Shown here: piece after piece, positions 1 to 7,116 of the stretch
Position numbering within the stretch: the first letter of the stretch is position 1
Layout of the letters: each line of letters opens with the position of its first letter
Assembly: GCA_900556665.1 (NCBI GenBank)
Contig: USPX01000047.1
Coordinates: forward strand, 1 to 11,625
Direction: 5' to 3'
Origin: an uncultured Eubacteriales bacterium
GTDB lineage: Bacteria > Bacillota_A > Clostridia > Lachnospirales > Cellulosilyticaceae
Length of the DNA: 11,625 nucleotides
Made by a program: the position numbers and the translations under genes
The notes under the pieces: model-generated
Seen by the model: the letters and a program-made list of their open reading frames with translations, nothing else
Database searches by the model: none
What the model was told of the DNA's origin: nothing

Positions 1-2
1 CT

Positions 3-140
3 GAAATGGTAGAAACAGAATCATTCAGGGTAATGGTTAAAAACACAGATAACGGACAAAGAATTCATGATACGATTATAGATTTAGAAAAATTATTAAG
101 AGCTTACCGTGAAGGGGAGATAGAAAGTAAGATATTCTAA
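3..140 (+). CDS. 3' end of an unrecognised protein (partial)
   Basis: An open frame enters from the window edge and stops at TAA 138-140, giving 45 residues that end LRAYREGEIESKIF. The tail is charged, with a probable helix (DLEKLLRAYREG). An in-frame ATG lies at 6-8, but only five bases precede it, so no ribosome binding site can be judged; a 44-residue complete protein is possible but a truncated longer one is likelier. A good terminator follows 36 bases after the stop, which supports this being the real end of a gene. I do not recognise the family. Confidence 0.6.
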   Translation, partial: EMVETESFRVMVKNTDNGQRIHDTIIDLEKLLRAYREGEIESKIF

Positions 141-175
141 TCTAATCGGCAAAAAATAATAATACAAGAGATTGT

Positions 176-213
176 AAAATGCCAAAACTATATTACGTAG
201 TTTTGGCATTTTT
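176..213 (+). terminator. Rho-independent terminator of the first gene
   Basis: A perfect 10-bp stem GCCAAAACTA (181-190) / TAGTTTTGGC (198-207) encloses a 7-nt loop. It is extended by the A-rich 176-180 pairing with the T-run at 208-213. This is a classic intrinsic terminator separating the partial gene from the one at 298. Confidence 0.88.
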
Positions 214-243
214 ACTATCAATACCCAATGGCTACAAACGAAA

Positions 244-249
244 TATAAT
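244..249 (+). promoter_or_regulatory. Possible -10 element for the 310-aa secreted protein
   Basis: TATAAT at 244-249 lies 49 bases ahead of the start codon and just after the upstream terminator, so a promoter is expected here. No convincing -35 hexamer is found 16-18 bases upstream; the region around 221-226 reads atacc. Either the promoter is weak or activator-dependent, or the match is chance in AT-rich DNA. Confidence 0.3.
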
Positions 250-297
250 ATGTGTTTAGAATAAGCTAAAAGATTTTAGGTTAAAGGGGGATTTAAA

Positions 298-1230
298 ATG
301 AGTTTATTAAATAAAAAGGGAGTATTAAGTTTAGTTATGATAGCTTGCTTATTAGGGGGAGAAGGTACAGCTATTTATGCTGGTGAGGTTCAAGAAAATG
401 AAGTAGTAATAGAAGAGGTATCTCAAGAGGTAAATATTGATGAAGCACTTGTAAGAATAAATGAAGCACAGGCAGAGATAGAAGATTACGAAGCAGTAGG
501 CATTGTACTAGAGCCAGTGGCAGTAGAAAACATAGGGGTTATTAATAAAGCAGTAGGTACATATAGGGTACGAAAAGGTGACTATTTACAAGTAGAAGAA
601 ATAAAAGAAGTAGTTACAAATAAAACATATGTATTAAATAAATTATTAGAGGCAGTAGATTGTTATGAAGTAGGCGTAAGTTGCTATGAAGATTTAGATA
701 TCATTGGTGTAAATGACGATAATTTACAGTTAGTAAATCAGCAAGTAAGAGGAAAAGGATATACCTCTATTTATAAAATACAACTAGAAGTAGATGAAAT
801 TAATAGGATTTTAGATAAGATAAATAGAGGAGAAGCAGAAGCTGAGGAATATGAAAAAATAGGCGTTAAAGTAGAAGGAATAGCAGCTGAGAATATAGAT
901 TTTATTAATAAGAGAGTCTCTGATAAGCATATGGGAGTAGGACAAATGTTATCAGCAAGACAAATAAGAGATATCGTATACGAAGAGACACAGGAGTTAG
1001 AAAGAATCTTTCGTCATATAAATGAGGATTGCTACATGATACATGACTTGGAGAATATTGGTATAACAGGTGTTAATAATGAAAATTATGAGGCAATCAA
1101 TAGAAAAGTGGTAGGTAAAGGATATACTTCAATTGATAAATTACAAAGTATAGTAGATGAAGTAAATAATAGTGAATTAGAAGATATTAATAAAAAGCCA
1201 GAAACTATAAGTAGGGCGCTAGAAATGTAA
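298..1230 (+). CDS. Secreted protein of four ~60-residue repeats (ABAB)
   Basis: This 310-residue protein has a strong SD (AAAGGGGG, 283-290) seven bases before ATG. Residues 1-28 form a signal peptide: lysines at 6-7, hydrophobic core 9-20, probable cleavage after AIYA (28/29). The mature part is acidic and consists of four repeats at about 47-110, 111-167, 168-232 and 233-290. Each has a helix (INxxxx..Y), a core of the type YExxGI.GVxxEN...IN, and a second helix ending IxxIVxE. Repeats 1 and 3 resemble each other and carry a two-residue insertion in the core; repeats 2 and 4 share GKGYTSI.K.Q..VDE. From memory, the core resembles 'AGVTGVTxDNLxAVN' repeats of giant bacterial adhesins and Ig-rich surface proteins; here it stands alone, with no LPXTG, SLH or other anchor. 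A role in surface binding is a guess. It appears monocistronic. Confidence 0.9.
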   Translation: MSLLNKKGVLSLVMIACLLGGEGTAIYAGEVQENEVVIEEVSQEVNIDEALVRINEAQAEIEDYEAVGIVLEPVAVENIGVINKAVGTYRVRKGDYLQVEEIKEVVTNKTYVLNKLLEAVDCYEVGVSCYEDLDIIGVNDDNLQLVNQQVRGKGYTSIYKIQLEVDEINRILDKINRGEAEAEEYEKIGVKVEGIAAENIDFINKRVSDKHMGVGQMLSARQIRDIVYEETQELERIFRHINEDCYMIHDLENIGITGVNNENYEAINRKVVGKGYTSIDKLQSIVDEVNNSELEDINKKPETISRALEM

Positions 1231-1309
1231 AAAATTTAATTTGGATAAATATACCAGGATAGAAAACATATAAAGAGACATACTATTACTGTAAAACCAA
1301 TATGGATGT

Positions 1310-1315
1310 AGGAGG
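1310..1315 (+). promoter_or_regulatory. Consensus ribosome binding site of the 27-codon ORF
   Basis: AGGAGG at 1310-1315 lies eight bases before ATG 1324, which is ideal spacing. This site is the main reason to believe that the very short ORF is translated. Confidence 0.7.
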
Positions 1316-1323
1316 GAACAAAG

Positions 1324-1407
1324 ATGTATCATCAAAGTAACCAAAGCATTCACGACCAAGAGGCTTACGCAGAAAATGTTTCTGGAGATGAGCCAATTGA
1401 CAATTAA
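1324..1407 (+). CDS. 27-residue peptide / possible leader peptide
   Basis: ATG 1324 to TAA 1405-1407 encodes 27 residues beginning MYHQSNQSIHDQEAY and ending SGDEPIDN. The peptide is hydrophilic and acidic, rich in Q, N, S and H, with no Cys, no hydrophobic segment and no run of one amino acid. Translation is supported by a perfect AGGAGG at ideal spacing. The stop codon abuts a stem-loop at 1408, and the ABC transporter operon begins 240 bases later. It could be a leader peptide controlling read-through into the operon, an exported or regulatory peptide, or an independent small gene ended by its own terminator. No family is recognised. Existence of the ORF is seen directly; its being a gene is inferred. 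Confidence 0.55.
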   Translation: MYHQSNQSIHDQEAYAENVSGDEPIDN

Positions 1408-1446
1408 GGCTTATGGGATGTAAAGAAATCACATAAGCCGGGTTTT
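1408..1446 (+). terminator. Stem-loop 1 after the 27-codon ORF (weak terminator or attenuator arm)
   Basis: A perfect 8-bp stem GGCTTATG (1408-1415) / CATAAGCC (1432-1439) starts at the base after the stop codon. Across one G/A mismatch it continues with GAT/ATC. The tail is GGGTTTT, a poor U-tract, so it may be a weak terminator, an mRNA 3' stabiliser or part of an attenuator. Confidence 0.55.
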
Positions 1447-1453
1447 ATGAAAG

Positions 1454-1519
1454 AAGGACTTACGTAATTGGAAACTGTGTATATGGGATATACAAGTTTA
1501 AGATGCGTAAGTCCTTTTT
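1454..1519 (+). terminator. Long stem-loop 2 with U-tract (terminator)
   Basis: The outer stem AAGGACTTACG (1454-1464) / CGTAAGTCCTT (1506-1516) is a perfect 11 bp followed by a T-run (1515-1519). Inside a 7/6-nt internal loop lies a second stem: AAACT (1472-1476) / AGTTT (1495-1499), then TGTATAT (1478-1484) / ATATACA (1488-1494) with a GGG loop. It should stop transcription coming from the 27-codon ORF. The 3' arm can alternatively pair with 1362-1370 inside that ORF, so conditional termination is possible. Confidence 0.7.
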
Positions 1520-1551
1520 GCTTGCTTAAATTCTTATCAAATTATTATAGT
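1518..1551 (+). promoter_or_regulatory. Candidate promoter of the ABC transporter operon
   Basis: TTGCTT (1522-1527) and TATAGT (1546-1551) are separated by 18 bases, a plausible but weak sigma-A promoter lying just after stem-loop 2. The -35 end and spacer overlap the left arm of the 15-bp inverted repeat, where a regulator could block or recruit polymerase. Other hexamer choices are possible in this AT-rich stretch. Confidence 0.35.
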
Positions 1552-1576
1552 AGTTAAGAAATTGATAAGAATTTAA
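1526..1576 (+). promoter_or_regulatory. 15-bp perfect inverted repeat, probable operator or RNA hairpin
   Basis: TTAAATTCTTATCAA (1526-1540) is repeated in inverse as TTGATAAGAATTTAA (1562-1576) across a 21-nt spacer. It has no T-run after it, so it is not a terminator. The core CTTATC/GATAAG recurs in a second inverted repeat at 1601-1638. The position, just upstream of an operon carrying its own OmpR-family regulator, suggests a binding site, but an RNA structure cannot be excluded. Confidence 0.55.
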
Positions 1577-1577
1577 T

Positions 1578-1586
1578 AAGGAGGAG
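1578..1586 (+). promoter_or_regulatory. Strong SD site with no ordinary start codon
   Basis: AAGGAGGAG at 1578-1586 is a near-perfect anti-SD match, yet no ATG, GTG or TTG follows within the usual 5-13 bases; only ATT at 1593 does. That frame runs 30 codons to TAA and overlaps the start of the ATPase gene. It may be a ribosome standby site, an SD using a rare ATT start, or a relic. Confidence 0.4.
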
Positions 1587-1600
1587 ACAAAGATTTTATA

Positions 1601-1638
1601 CTCTTATCATATTATACTGAGTTTATCAAAGATAAGAG
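1601..1638 (+). promoter_or_regulatory. 8-bp inverted repeat touching the ATPase ribosome binding site
   Basis: CTCTTATC (1601-1608) and GATAAGAG (1631-1638) are perfect inverse copies around a 22-nt spacer. The right arm contains the AGAG of the ATPase SD (AGAGGTG, 1635-1641), so a hairpin here would partly hide that site. As DNA it repeats the CTTATC/GATAAG core of the neighbouring 15-bp repeat. Confidence 0.45.
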
Positions 1639-1647
1639 GTGAAAGTT

Positions 1648-2418
1648 ATGAAAGAATTACTTTTAAAAGCAGAAAAGCTTTGTAAGTCATTTTCAACAGA
1701 AGGTAATCAACAGCATGTGCTGAGAAATTTAGATTTAGAAATTTGGAGAGGTGATTTTACTGTACTTATGGGAAGTTCTGGTTCAGGTAAATCTACTTTG
1801 TTATATGCTTTATCCGGGATGGACAGGCCAAATATGGGGAAGGTGATTTTTAATAAAGAAGTTATTTCAAATTTAGATAATGATACATTAGCTATCTTTA
1901 GAAGAAGAAATTGTGGTTTCGTATTTCAGAATATGTATCTTTTAGATAACATGAATGTGATAGATAATATCCTTACAAATGCACTACTTATACATACAAG
2001 TAAGAAGGAGAAAAAAGAAGCAGTTCAAAAAACAAAGGCCTTATTAAAAACGGTAGGATTAAATGAAGTGGATTTTAAGAAGTTTCCAGCACAGCTTTCA
2101 GGAGGAGAAGCACAGCGTGTAGGCATTGTACGTGCGCTTATTAATAATCCTGAAATCATATTTGCAGATGAACCAACAGGGGCTTTAAATTCAGCAGCCA
2201 GTAAAGAAGTTTTAGATGTTTTTACAAAGGCACATGAAAAAGGGCAAAGCATTGTAATGGTTACCCATGATATTAAAACAGCTCTTAGAGGCAACCGCAT
2301 TTTATATATGAAAGATGGCAGTATTCAAGGTGAATTAGATTTAGGCATCTACATAGAGGAAAATCAGGTTAAACGTAGAAATAAATTGCAAGCATTTCTA
2401 GAAGAGATGGGGTGGTAG
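1648..2418 (+). CDS. ABC transporter ATP-binding protein (MacB/LolD/BceA type)
   Basis: This cytoplasmic ATPase is the energy subunit for the permease encoded next. The start is taken as ATG 1648 (256 residues) because the SD AGAGGTG (1635-1641) lies seven bases ahead; an in-frame GTG at 1639 overlaps that SD and is unlikely. All ABC motifs are intact: Walker A GSSGSGKST (residues 42-50), Q-loop FQN (Gln 94), signature LSGGEAQR (150-157), Walker B IIFADEPTG (170-178) and the switch His 207. The context LSGGEAQRVGIVRAL and FADEPTGALN is typical of the MacB/LolD/BceA group, which pairs with FtsX-fold permeases and moves or senses lipids, lipoproteins and antimicrobial peptides rather than importing nutrients. 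The stop is one base before the permease GTG, so the two are translationally coupled. Substrate cannot be told from the sequence. Confidence 0.95.
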   Translation: MKELLLKAEKLCKSFSTEGNQQHVLRNLDLEIWRGDFTVLMGSSGSGKSTLLYALSGMDRPNMGKVIFNKEVISNLDNDTLAIFRRRNCGFVFQNMYLLDNMNVIDNILTNALLIHTSKKEKKEAVQKTKALLKTVGLNEVDFKKFPAQLSGGEAQRVGIVRALINNPEIIFADEPTGALNSAASKEVLDVFTKAHEKGQSIVMVTHDIKTALRGNRILYMKDGSIQGELDLGIYIEENQVKRRNKLQAFLEEMGW

Positions 2419-2419
2419 T

Positions 2420-4981
2420 GTGCAGGTCAAAAAAGATAGTTTTTGTGAGTGGCAGCAAAGAAGTATAAGGCTAGCGGTATTGAATTTAAGAAAACGAAAA
2501 AAAGTAGCCATTATCATGCTATTTTTAGCAGCACTTGTAGCGTTATTTACCAATATGGGCAGCAAAATCATGATAGATATGGGAAGTATTTATGAAACTC
2601 ATATGGAGAGGTTACATGGAGCCCATCATTTGGTGGTAATGGATGAAACTGCAATGAAAGATAGTTATACCACGTATTTAAATCAGGACCAGCGCATTTC
2701 AGAATATGAAGTAAGGGATTGTGTTAATTTAAAAAACACAGAAATTCAGTACGATGGCGGTATTATAGATTCGTATTTTATTATAGAAAACTTTAATACT
2801 AGAGGAAAAATGAATCAGGTTATTATAGAAAATCCTATAAGTAATGAAGCAAAAAATACAGAGGTAGGCGGTATTTATGCACCAAAGACTTTAATGAGTA
2901 AAGGGTTTAAAACTGGGGATTTATTAAATTTCAAAGAAGGTAAATGGTATAGAACTTATCAAATTAAAGGGTTCTTTCAAGATACTAATTTAGGCTTTGA
3001 AAATTGCGGTGGCATTCGCTTTTATTTAGAAGATGAAGCTTATAAAGAAATGTATTTAAATCATGGGCTAAGCAAGGAAATATTAATACGCTGTAAAGAT
3101 ACTACAGAAGCTACAGCTGTTTTTGATGAGTTTTTAGCCTATATTAAAGATCATGCAGAGAGTATTTCAGAATATCAATCCATATTTTCTGGAGAATTTA
3201 GTGTGACTAAATTAGCTTATAGTTTATTTAGTGGTATGGGCGCAGGGTTATTAATAGGTTTCACTGTGATTATCATTGTAATTATGTTATTAGTTGTACG
3301 TTTTCGTATTAAAAATAACATTAATGAAAGTTTACAAGATATAGGGATTTTAAAAGCATCAGGTTACACCCAAAAAGAAGTTACAATGGCTTATGCTTAT
3401 GAGTATGTTGTAACAACATTTATAGGGACAGTAATAGGGACGATACTTTCATATTTAGTTTTACCATATTGTGGGCAAATGCTTATGGCAGCAACAGGGC
3501 TAAGCTGGATTAGTAGTAGGCATTTAATGATTGATTTAGTTGTAATAATCCTTGTAACAGGTGTTATTTATTTAACGACGTATATAGCAGCTAGACAATC
3601 TAAAAAATATGATATTCGTACGGCCTTAATGAAGGGAGAAAAAAGCCATAGCTATCATAAAAATAGATTTTCCCTTGAAAAGGGAGGCAGTTTACAATTT
3701 AGATTAGCTTTAAAAGATTGTTTTCATCGTGGCAAACAAAATGGGATGATGGCCATTTGTATAGCAGGTATAACTTTTGCTATGATTCTTGGCATGCTGC
3801 TCTATGTGACTTTTGTAGGAAACATTAAGTTAATCACACAAATCTTAGGTATAGAAATTGCAGATGTAGAGGTAGAAATTGCAAAAGGAGCAGATCCAGA
3901 AGAAGTAAGAAAATTAATCGAAGAATTAGACGGCGTTCGAAAAACTAATTTAAGTTATAAAGATAAAATGTTTTTAGATGACATCCCTGTTGTGGTAGAT
4001 ACATATGAGGACTATTCAAAGTTAGAAACAGAGAATGTTTATGAGGGAAGGTTTTGTAAATACGATAATGAAGTGGTTGTAACAGGTGTTTTTGCAAAAC
4101 AGCTTAATAAGTATATAGGAGATAGTGTGATCATAGAAAGCCAAGGGTATCGATATGAGTATATTATTACAGGCATCAGTCAAAGTGCCAATAATCTAGG
4201 AAGGGTTATTAAATTAACTAAAGAAGGCTATCTCAAATTAAATCCACCAGGGAAATTAACGACTTGTCATATTTATTTAGAAGATGGTGTAACAAGCAGT
4301 GAGTTTATTCCTATGTTTGAAGCTTATTTTGGGCTAAATGAGGAAGCAAAAAATGGGGGTCAGCAACTCACAGAAGAAGAAGCAATATATGAGAGATATC
4401 GCCAAGTAGCTGAAGAGAAGATGCGTATTATTATGAAGACATACGGCATTAAGGAATTAGATTATAGCATTTATGTAGATGGTGTAATCATTTCAGGAAA
4501 CTCAAGAAATTACATGATTCAAAAGGTAACAGATATGTATTTAACAGGTAAGTCTACTATGTCAGCCGTTCAATTGGTACTGACAATGGTGGTGAGCTGT
4601 ATCTTGATTGTAACCATATGTATTATTACGTTATTAACTTCTCTTATTATAGGCGCACTACTTATTCAAAAGAAAGTTTATTTTGGGACGCTTAGGGCAT
4701 TAGGCTATACAACAAGGCAATTAATGCTACAAATTACACTTTCACTTATGCCAGCAGTGGTAGGTGGCGTTGTATTAGGGACTGGTGCGTGTCTCGTTTT
4801 AGCAGGACCCCTTATAACAAAGATGCTTTCAGTAATAGGCGTTAGTAAAATGCAGTTTCAGTTAAATCCTTGGTATGTTATTGGGACTTCAGTGGTCATT
4901 ATAGGCATCGCTTTTATAGCTGCAATGCTACATGCTTATAAAGTAAGGAAGATTACAGTCCATGAACTATTAACGGAATAA
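2420..4981 (+). CDS. FtsX/MacB-type ABC permease, 8 TM, two extracellular domains
   Basis: This 853-residue membrane subunit partners the preceding ATPase. It starts at GTG 2420, one base after the ATPase stop, with a weak SD (GGGGTGG); the next Met lies inside TM1, so GTG is the sensible start. Predicted membrane segments are about 29-46, 272-293, 328-350, 370-391, 444-466, 717-748, 777-800 and 818-840. The plan is a duplicated half: one TM, an outer domain (about 47-271 and 467-716), then three TMs forming an FtsX domain. The coupling segments before the second TM of each FtsX domain match: DIGILKASGYTQKE (307-320) and YFGTLRALGYTTRQL (754-768). This layout differs from 10-TM BceB permeases, which have one large loop. 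Such transporters usually pass ATP-driven motion to the outer face of the membrane rather than forming a channel. Export of a peptide, lipid or lipoprotein, or control of an outside enzyme such as the next gene's hydrolase, are both possible. Confidence 0.92.
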   Translation: MQVKKDSFCEWQQRSIRLAVLNLRKRKKVAIIMLFLAALVALFTNMGSKIMIDMGSIYETHMERLHGAHHLVVMDETAMKDSYTTYLNQDQRISEYEVRDCVNLKNTEIQYDGGIIDSYFIIENFNTRGKMNQVIIENPISNEAKNTEVGGIYAPKTLMSKGFKTGDLLNFKEGKWYRTYQIKGFFQDTNLGFENCGGIRFYLEDEAYKEMYLNHGLSKEILIRCKDTTEATAVFDEFLAYIKDHAESISEYQSIFSGEFSVTKLAYSLFSGMGAGLLIGFTVIIIVIMLLVVRFRIKNNINESLQDIGILKASGYTQKEVTMAYAYEYVVTTFIGTVIGTILSYLVLPYCGQMLMAATGLSWISSRHLMIDLVVIILVTGVIYLTTYIAARQSKKYDIRTALMKGEKSHSYHKNRFSLEKGGSLQFRLALKDCFHRGKQNGMMAICIAGITFAMILGMLLYVTFVGNIKLITQILGIEIADVEVEIAKGADPEEVRKLIEELDGVRKTNLSYKDKMFLDDIPVVVDTYEDYSKLETENVYEGRFCKYDNEVVVTGVFAKQLNKYIGDSVIIESQGYRYEYIITGISQSANNLGRVIKLTKEGYLKLNPPGKLTTCHIYLEDGVTSSEFIPMFEAYFGLNEEAKNGGQQLTEEEAIYERYRQVAEEKMRIIMKTYGIKELDYSIYVDGVIISGNSRNYMIQKVTDMYLTGKSTMSAVQLVLTMVVSCILIVTICIITLLTSLIIGALLIQKKVYFGTLRALGYTTRQLMLQITLSLMPAVVGGVVLGTGACLVLAGPLITKMLSVIGVSKMQFQLNPWYVIGTSVVIIGIAFIAAMLHAYKVRKITVHELLTE

Positions 4982-5004
4982 AGTATATAGAAAAGAGGAA
5001 GGCC

Positions 5005-7044
5005 ATGAAATGGAAGAAATATAGCATTTTAACAGGTTGTTTATGTAGTGGATTAATCATAGGAATAGGTGGAATCTGCATTTTAAAAGGCGCTGAGCTA
5101 AAGGCACATAAGGCGTCACAATACGTAGCAACTGTAAGTGAAAAAGTAGAACCTCAAAAGCAATACGATATAGGCTCTGTCAGCAAAGTGTTTACGGGAG
5201 TAGCAGTTATGCAGCTTGTAGAAGCAGGAAAGGTAGATTTAGATAAACCGCTTACAATATATATTCCAGAATTTGAAATGAAAGACCCACGTTATAAGAA
5301 GATTACACCAAGAATGCTTTTAAATCATACATCAGGTATTATGGGCACACATTTTAAAAATATTATGTTATTTGAAAAGGGGAATACAGAGGGAAAAGAA
5401 AGTTTATTAGAAGAGTTAAAGCAAGATAGACTAAAGATAGAACCAGGTATTTATAGTGCTTATTGTAATGATGGCTTTACATTAGCAGAAATACTTATAG
5501 AGCGTGTATCTGGTATGAGCTTTTCAGAGTATATGGTGCAAAATATACTTAAGCCTTTAGAGATGTCTCAAACAAGTACACCTCAAATGGCAAGTGAAGT
5601 GCCGGTAGAACAGTCAGGAACTTATGAAGAAAGTGGCTATGATTTGCCAAATGAATATTGCAACCTTATAGGAAGTGGGGGCATCTTATCCACCACGGAA
5701 GATTTGTGTAAGTTTTCTACCCTTTTTATGAAAGATTGTGAATCTCATATTTTAAATAAGAAGTCTGTAGATGCTATGTTAAGAAGTGAACATGATCAGA
5801 CGACTTATCTTAATTTAGAGGGAGATAGTAGTGCTTTTGACTTTGGATTAGGCTTTGACAGTGTCAGCGTCTATCCTTTTAATCAATATGGCGTGAAGGT
5901 GATTACAAAGGGTGGCAGTGTTAACTATAATCAAGCAAATCTACTGATTGCACCAGATTATAACTGTAGCGTCGCTGTTTTGAATTCTGGTGGAGATGGG
6001 TCTAATGATGCTTATATGAGCCAAGCTATTTTAATGGCTATATTAGAAGAAAAGGGTGCTATTTCACATAAGGAAGATAAGATAAATGAGTGGAATAAAG
6101 ATTTAACTTATAGTCAAATTCCAGAATCAATTAAGTCATATCAAGGCTTTTATAGTGGAGAAGAGTGGTATGAAATTAGTTTCCCTAATGATGAAGAGAT
6201 GCTTATAAAGTCTTTTGAAAACGATAAATCTATAGAAGCTAAGTTTAAATATACTCAAGAAGGCTTTTTCGTAAATGATGAAGGCTATTATTTTGAAACT
6301 CAAAAGTTACAGCATTCAGCCTCTAAAGGAAAGGTAACTTCTAGAGTATGGTTTGTGAAAGAAAAGGATGGAGAAGTTTATCTTTGTACACAGGATTATA
6401 TGGCGAAAGAAGGTTTGGGTATTTATGCAAATCTTGAAAATGCACTTAAAAAACAAACGCCGACTCATATTGATGAGCAGGTTTTAAAGACTTGGCAGGA
6501 ACGTGCTAATAAGGTGTATTATCCAATATATGATAAATATACTTCTACCAACTGGTTTATAAATACCTATGAAAAACTAGAAGTATCAAATCAGGTAAGA
6601 GGATATATTAAGGGAAGCGGCAGTAACAGCAGAGTAGGTGTAAGTAAAATTATGAGTGCAGAGCATGCGCAGGCAGCAGGATTAAGAAGAGATATGACAG
6701 ATATTGCCTGGATTAAAGAAGAGGGCAAAGAATATTTAACTATAGGAGGCACATCTTATCGTTATATTCCTGAAGATGCACTTGAGACTTATAAAGGTGA
6801 GAATCTAGATGTGGAAATGGAAAAAACATCAGGTGCTATTTGGTATAAGATAGATGATCAGGTAGCAAAAAAGCAAAGAAAGATACACATAGAGGGCAAA
6901 GGTGCAGTTTATATTTATAATAGCTATCATCACTGTATTTATTCAAGTATGCGATTAAATGGTAGTGAAGTAACCTTAATGCCGAAAGATGGTACTATGG
7001 TGTTAATTGGTGAAGCGGGTACAAAGTTCAAAATTGAAGAGTAG
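5005..7044 (+). CDS. Membrane-anchored beta-lactamase-fold serine hydrolase with C-terminal extension
   Basis: This 679-residue protein starts at ATG 5005 (SD AGAGGA, five bases ahead), 23 bases after the permease. Residues 7-28 form one N-terminal membrane segment, leaving the rest outside the cell. The catalytic part (about 50-350) has the class C beta-lactamase/esterase/DD-peptidase motifs: SVSK (nucleophile Ser 58, Lys 61), YCN (Tyr 153, Asn 155), KGG (302-304) in the KTG/HxG position, plus TPRMLLNHTSG (101-111) and GSGGILSTTEDL (223-234). Only about 30 residues lie between the anchor and Ser 58, fewer than usual, so the first strands of the fold look reduced. Residues ~360-679 are beta-rich with no recognised family; about 375-480 may be lipocalin-like as in related hydrolases. 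Possible substrates are D-amino-acid peptides, wall stem peptides or antibiotic esters. Placement between an FtsX-type transporter and a two-component system suggests an envelope-stress or peptide-resistance role. Beta-lactam resistance need not follow. Confidence 0.88.
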   Translation: MKWKKYSILTGCLCSGLIIGIGGICILKGAELKAHKASQYVATVSEKVEPQKQYDIGSVSKVFTGVAVMQLVEAGKVDLDKPLTIYIPEFEMKDPRYKKITPRMLLNHTSGIMGTHFKNIMLFEKGNTEGKESLLEELKQDRLKIEPGIYSAYCNDGFTLAEILIERVSGMSFSEYMVQNILKPLEMSQTSTPQMASEVPVEQSGTYEESGYDLPNEYCNLIGSGGILSTTEDLCKFSTLFMKDCESHILNKKSVDAMLRSEHDQTTYLNLEGDSSAFDFGLGFDSVSVYPFNQYGVKVITKGGSVNYNQANLLIAPDYNCSVAVLNSGGDGSNDAYMSQAILMAILEEKGAISHKEDKINEWNKDLTYSQIPESIKSYQGFYSGEEWYEISFPNDEEMLIKSFENDKSIEAKFKYTQEGFFVNDEGYYFETQKLQHSASKGKVTSRVWFVKEKDGEVYLCTQDYMAKEGLGIYANLENALKKQTPTHIDEQVLKTWQERANKVYYPIYDKYTSTNWFINTYEKLEVSNQVRGYIKGSGSNSRVGVSKIMSAEHAQAAGLRRDMTDIAWIKEEGKEYLTIGGTSYRYIPEDALETYKGENLDVEMEKTSGAIWYKIDDQVAKKQRKIHIEGKGAVYIYNSYHHCIYSSMRLNGSEVTLMPKDGTMVLIGEAGTKFKIEE

Positions 7045-7064
7045 AAAAAATTTTAAATAGGTTA

Positions 7065-7070
7065 TATAAT
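7065..7070 (+). promoter_or_regulatory. Possible -10 of an internal promoter for the two-component genes
   Basis: TATAAT at 7065-7070 lies in the 72-base gap between the hydrolase and the response regulator. No fitting -35 is seen at 16-18 bases, and no terminator stands in the gap, so read-through from upstream is likely, with perhaps some extra expression from here. Confidence 0.25.
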
Positions 7071-7116
7071 TGGCGTGAGGAGTAGAGAATTTTAAAATAT
7101 GAGGAGAGATATAATA

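Noticed and set aside
298..385. Lipobox-like MIAC at residues 14-17 of the repeat protein
   Set aside because: Position -3 is Met and the hydrophobic core continues past the Cys to a plausible signal peptidase I site (AIYA/GE).
2025..2300. 91-codon minus-strand ORF inside the ATPase gene
   Set aside because: It lies opposite the Walker B/signature region of an intact gene and has no SD or recognisable domain.
5005..5090. Lipobox-like LTGC at residues 9-12 of the serine hydrolase
   Set aside because: The hydrophobic stretch lies after, not before, Cys 12, so the segment is a membrane anchor rather than a lipoprotein signal.
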